From positions 1 through 40,760 of the forward strand of contig NZ_JAAXPV010000021.1 of the NCBI RefSeq assembly GCF_012396615.1: DNA of 40,760 bases, written 5' to 3'. The position numbers and the translations under genes are program-made. Source of the DNA: Rothia terrae. GTDB lineage: Bacteria; Actinomycetota; Actinomycetes; Actinomycetales; Micrococcaceae. This document shows positions 40,595 through 40,760 of this stretch, in pieces (position 1 is the first letter of the stretch; every line of letters begins with the position of its first letter). Below the pieces are notes generated by a model that saw nothing but the letters and a program-made list of their open reading frames with translations, was not told the origin of the DNA and made no database searches.

Positions 40595-40760
40595 ATCTAA
40601 AAATGTAGCGGGCTAAGGCTCTCTTGTCACCATTGAGGCTTATTCATAAGGGAGGGGCAACCCCACCCCACCAAAAGACAACGGCCCCACCAATGGCAAA
40701 ATAAGAGGACTAAATCGCCAGAAATAACCTCAAGCCATACCGGAGAGACCGTTGCCCAAC

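Noticed and set aside
40595..40650. IdeR/DtxR box upstream of the ferritin gene
   Set aside because: TAGC, GGGCTAAGG and CTC segments are present, but alignment to the 19-base consensus is poor.
40655..40757. GGGCAAC facing GTTGCCC as ends of a small mobile element
   Set aside because: Only seven bases, no target duplication visible, and the window stops three bases later, so it cannot be assessed.
1..40760. CRISPR arrays, tRNA or rRNA genes, riboswitches, prophage genes
   Set aside because: No regularly spaced repeats, no cloverleaf or rRNA-like segments, no known riboswitch core and no phage-type genes were seen on reading both strands.

Overview
This window is a chromosomal segment of a moderate-GC actinobacterium. 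It is dominated by the division and cell wall (dcw) cluster and the conserved actinobacterial genes on both sides of it. Three things point to an actinobacterium of the Micrococcaceae, most likely close to Rothia: a PknL-type kinase beside its Rv2175c-like partner, the order sepF-yggT-divIVA after ftsZ, and a MurE whose diaminopimelate-binding signature is changed, which fits a lysine-type peptidoglycan. The genus is inferred from gene content and impression only; no search was run.

Layout. (1) 1-1830 is AT-rich, accessory-looking DNA. It holds a repeat-rich left edge, a hairpin with an 11-G tract, and a broken gene for a Tat-exported protein (one nonsense codon and one frameshift). (2) 1883-6065 is lipid metabolism: fadD and an alpha/beta hydrolase on the minus strand, with a divergent plsC-like acyltransferase. 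(3) 6234-12771 holds class II DAHP synthase (aroG), pknL, an Rv2175c-like DNA-binding protein, a polyprenyl diphosphate synthase, dinB with an SOS box, and a DUF3040 membrane protein. From memory this follows the order known from Mycobacterium tuberculosis (fadD15, Rv2182c, aroG, pknL, Rv2175c, idsA2, Rv2169c, mraZ). (4) 12908-30094 is the dcw cluster proper: MraZ operator, mraZ, rsmH, ftsL-like, ftsI, murE, murF, mraY, murD, terminator, ftsW, murG, murC, ftsQ, ftsZ. (5) 30190-33799 is pgeF, yggS, sepF, yggT and divIVA. (6) 33913-39043 is lspA, rluD and dnaE. (7) 39469-40594 is a DoxX-family gene interrupted by a stop codon, with an operator-like palindrome in front of it, and a minus-strand ferritin.

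How it works together. MurC, D, E and F build the UDP-MurNAc-pentapeptide. MraY and MurG turn it into lipid II, and FtsW with FtsI polymerise and crosslink it at the septum. FtsZ, SepF, FtsQ and the FtsL-like protein organise the divisome, and DivIVA marks poles and septum. MraZ binds the three-repeat operator in front of its own operon, and PgeF corrects precursor errors. The aroG, polyprenyl synthase, fadD and plsC genes supply aromatic precursors, isoprenoid carriers or quinones, and phospholipid.

I found no convincing new multi-gene system. The more unusual signals are regulatory or degenerative: a hairpin and small upstream ORF before aroG, the SOS box of dinB, tandem leader hairpins before divIVA, a structured 359-base gap upstream of them, the decayed Tat-substrate gene, and the stop-interrupted doxX gene that still has an intact-looking promoter and operator.
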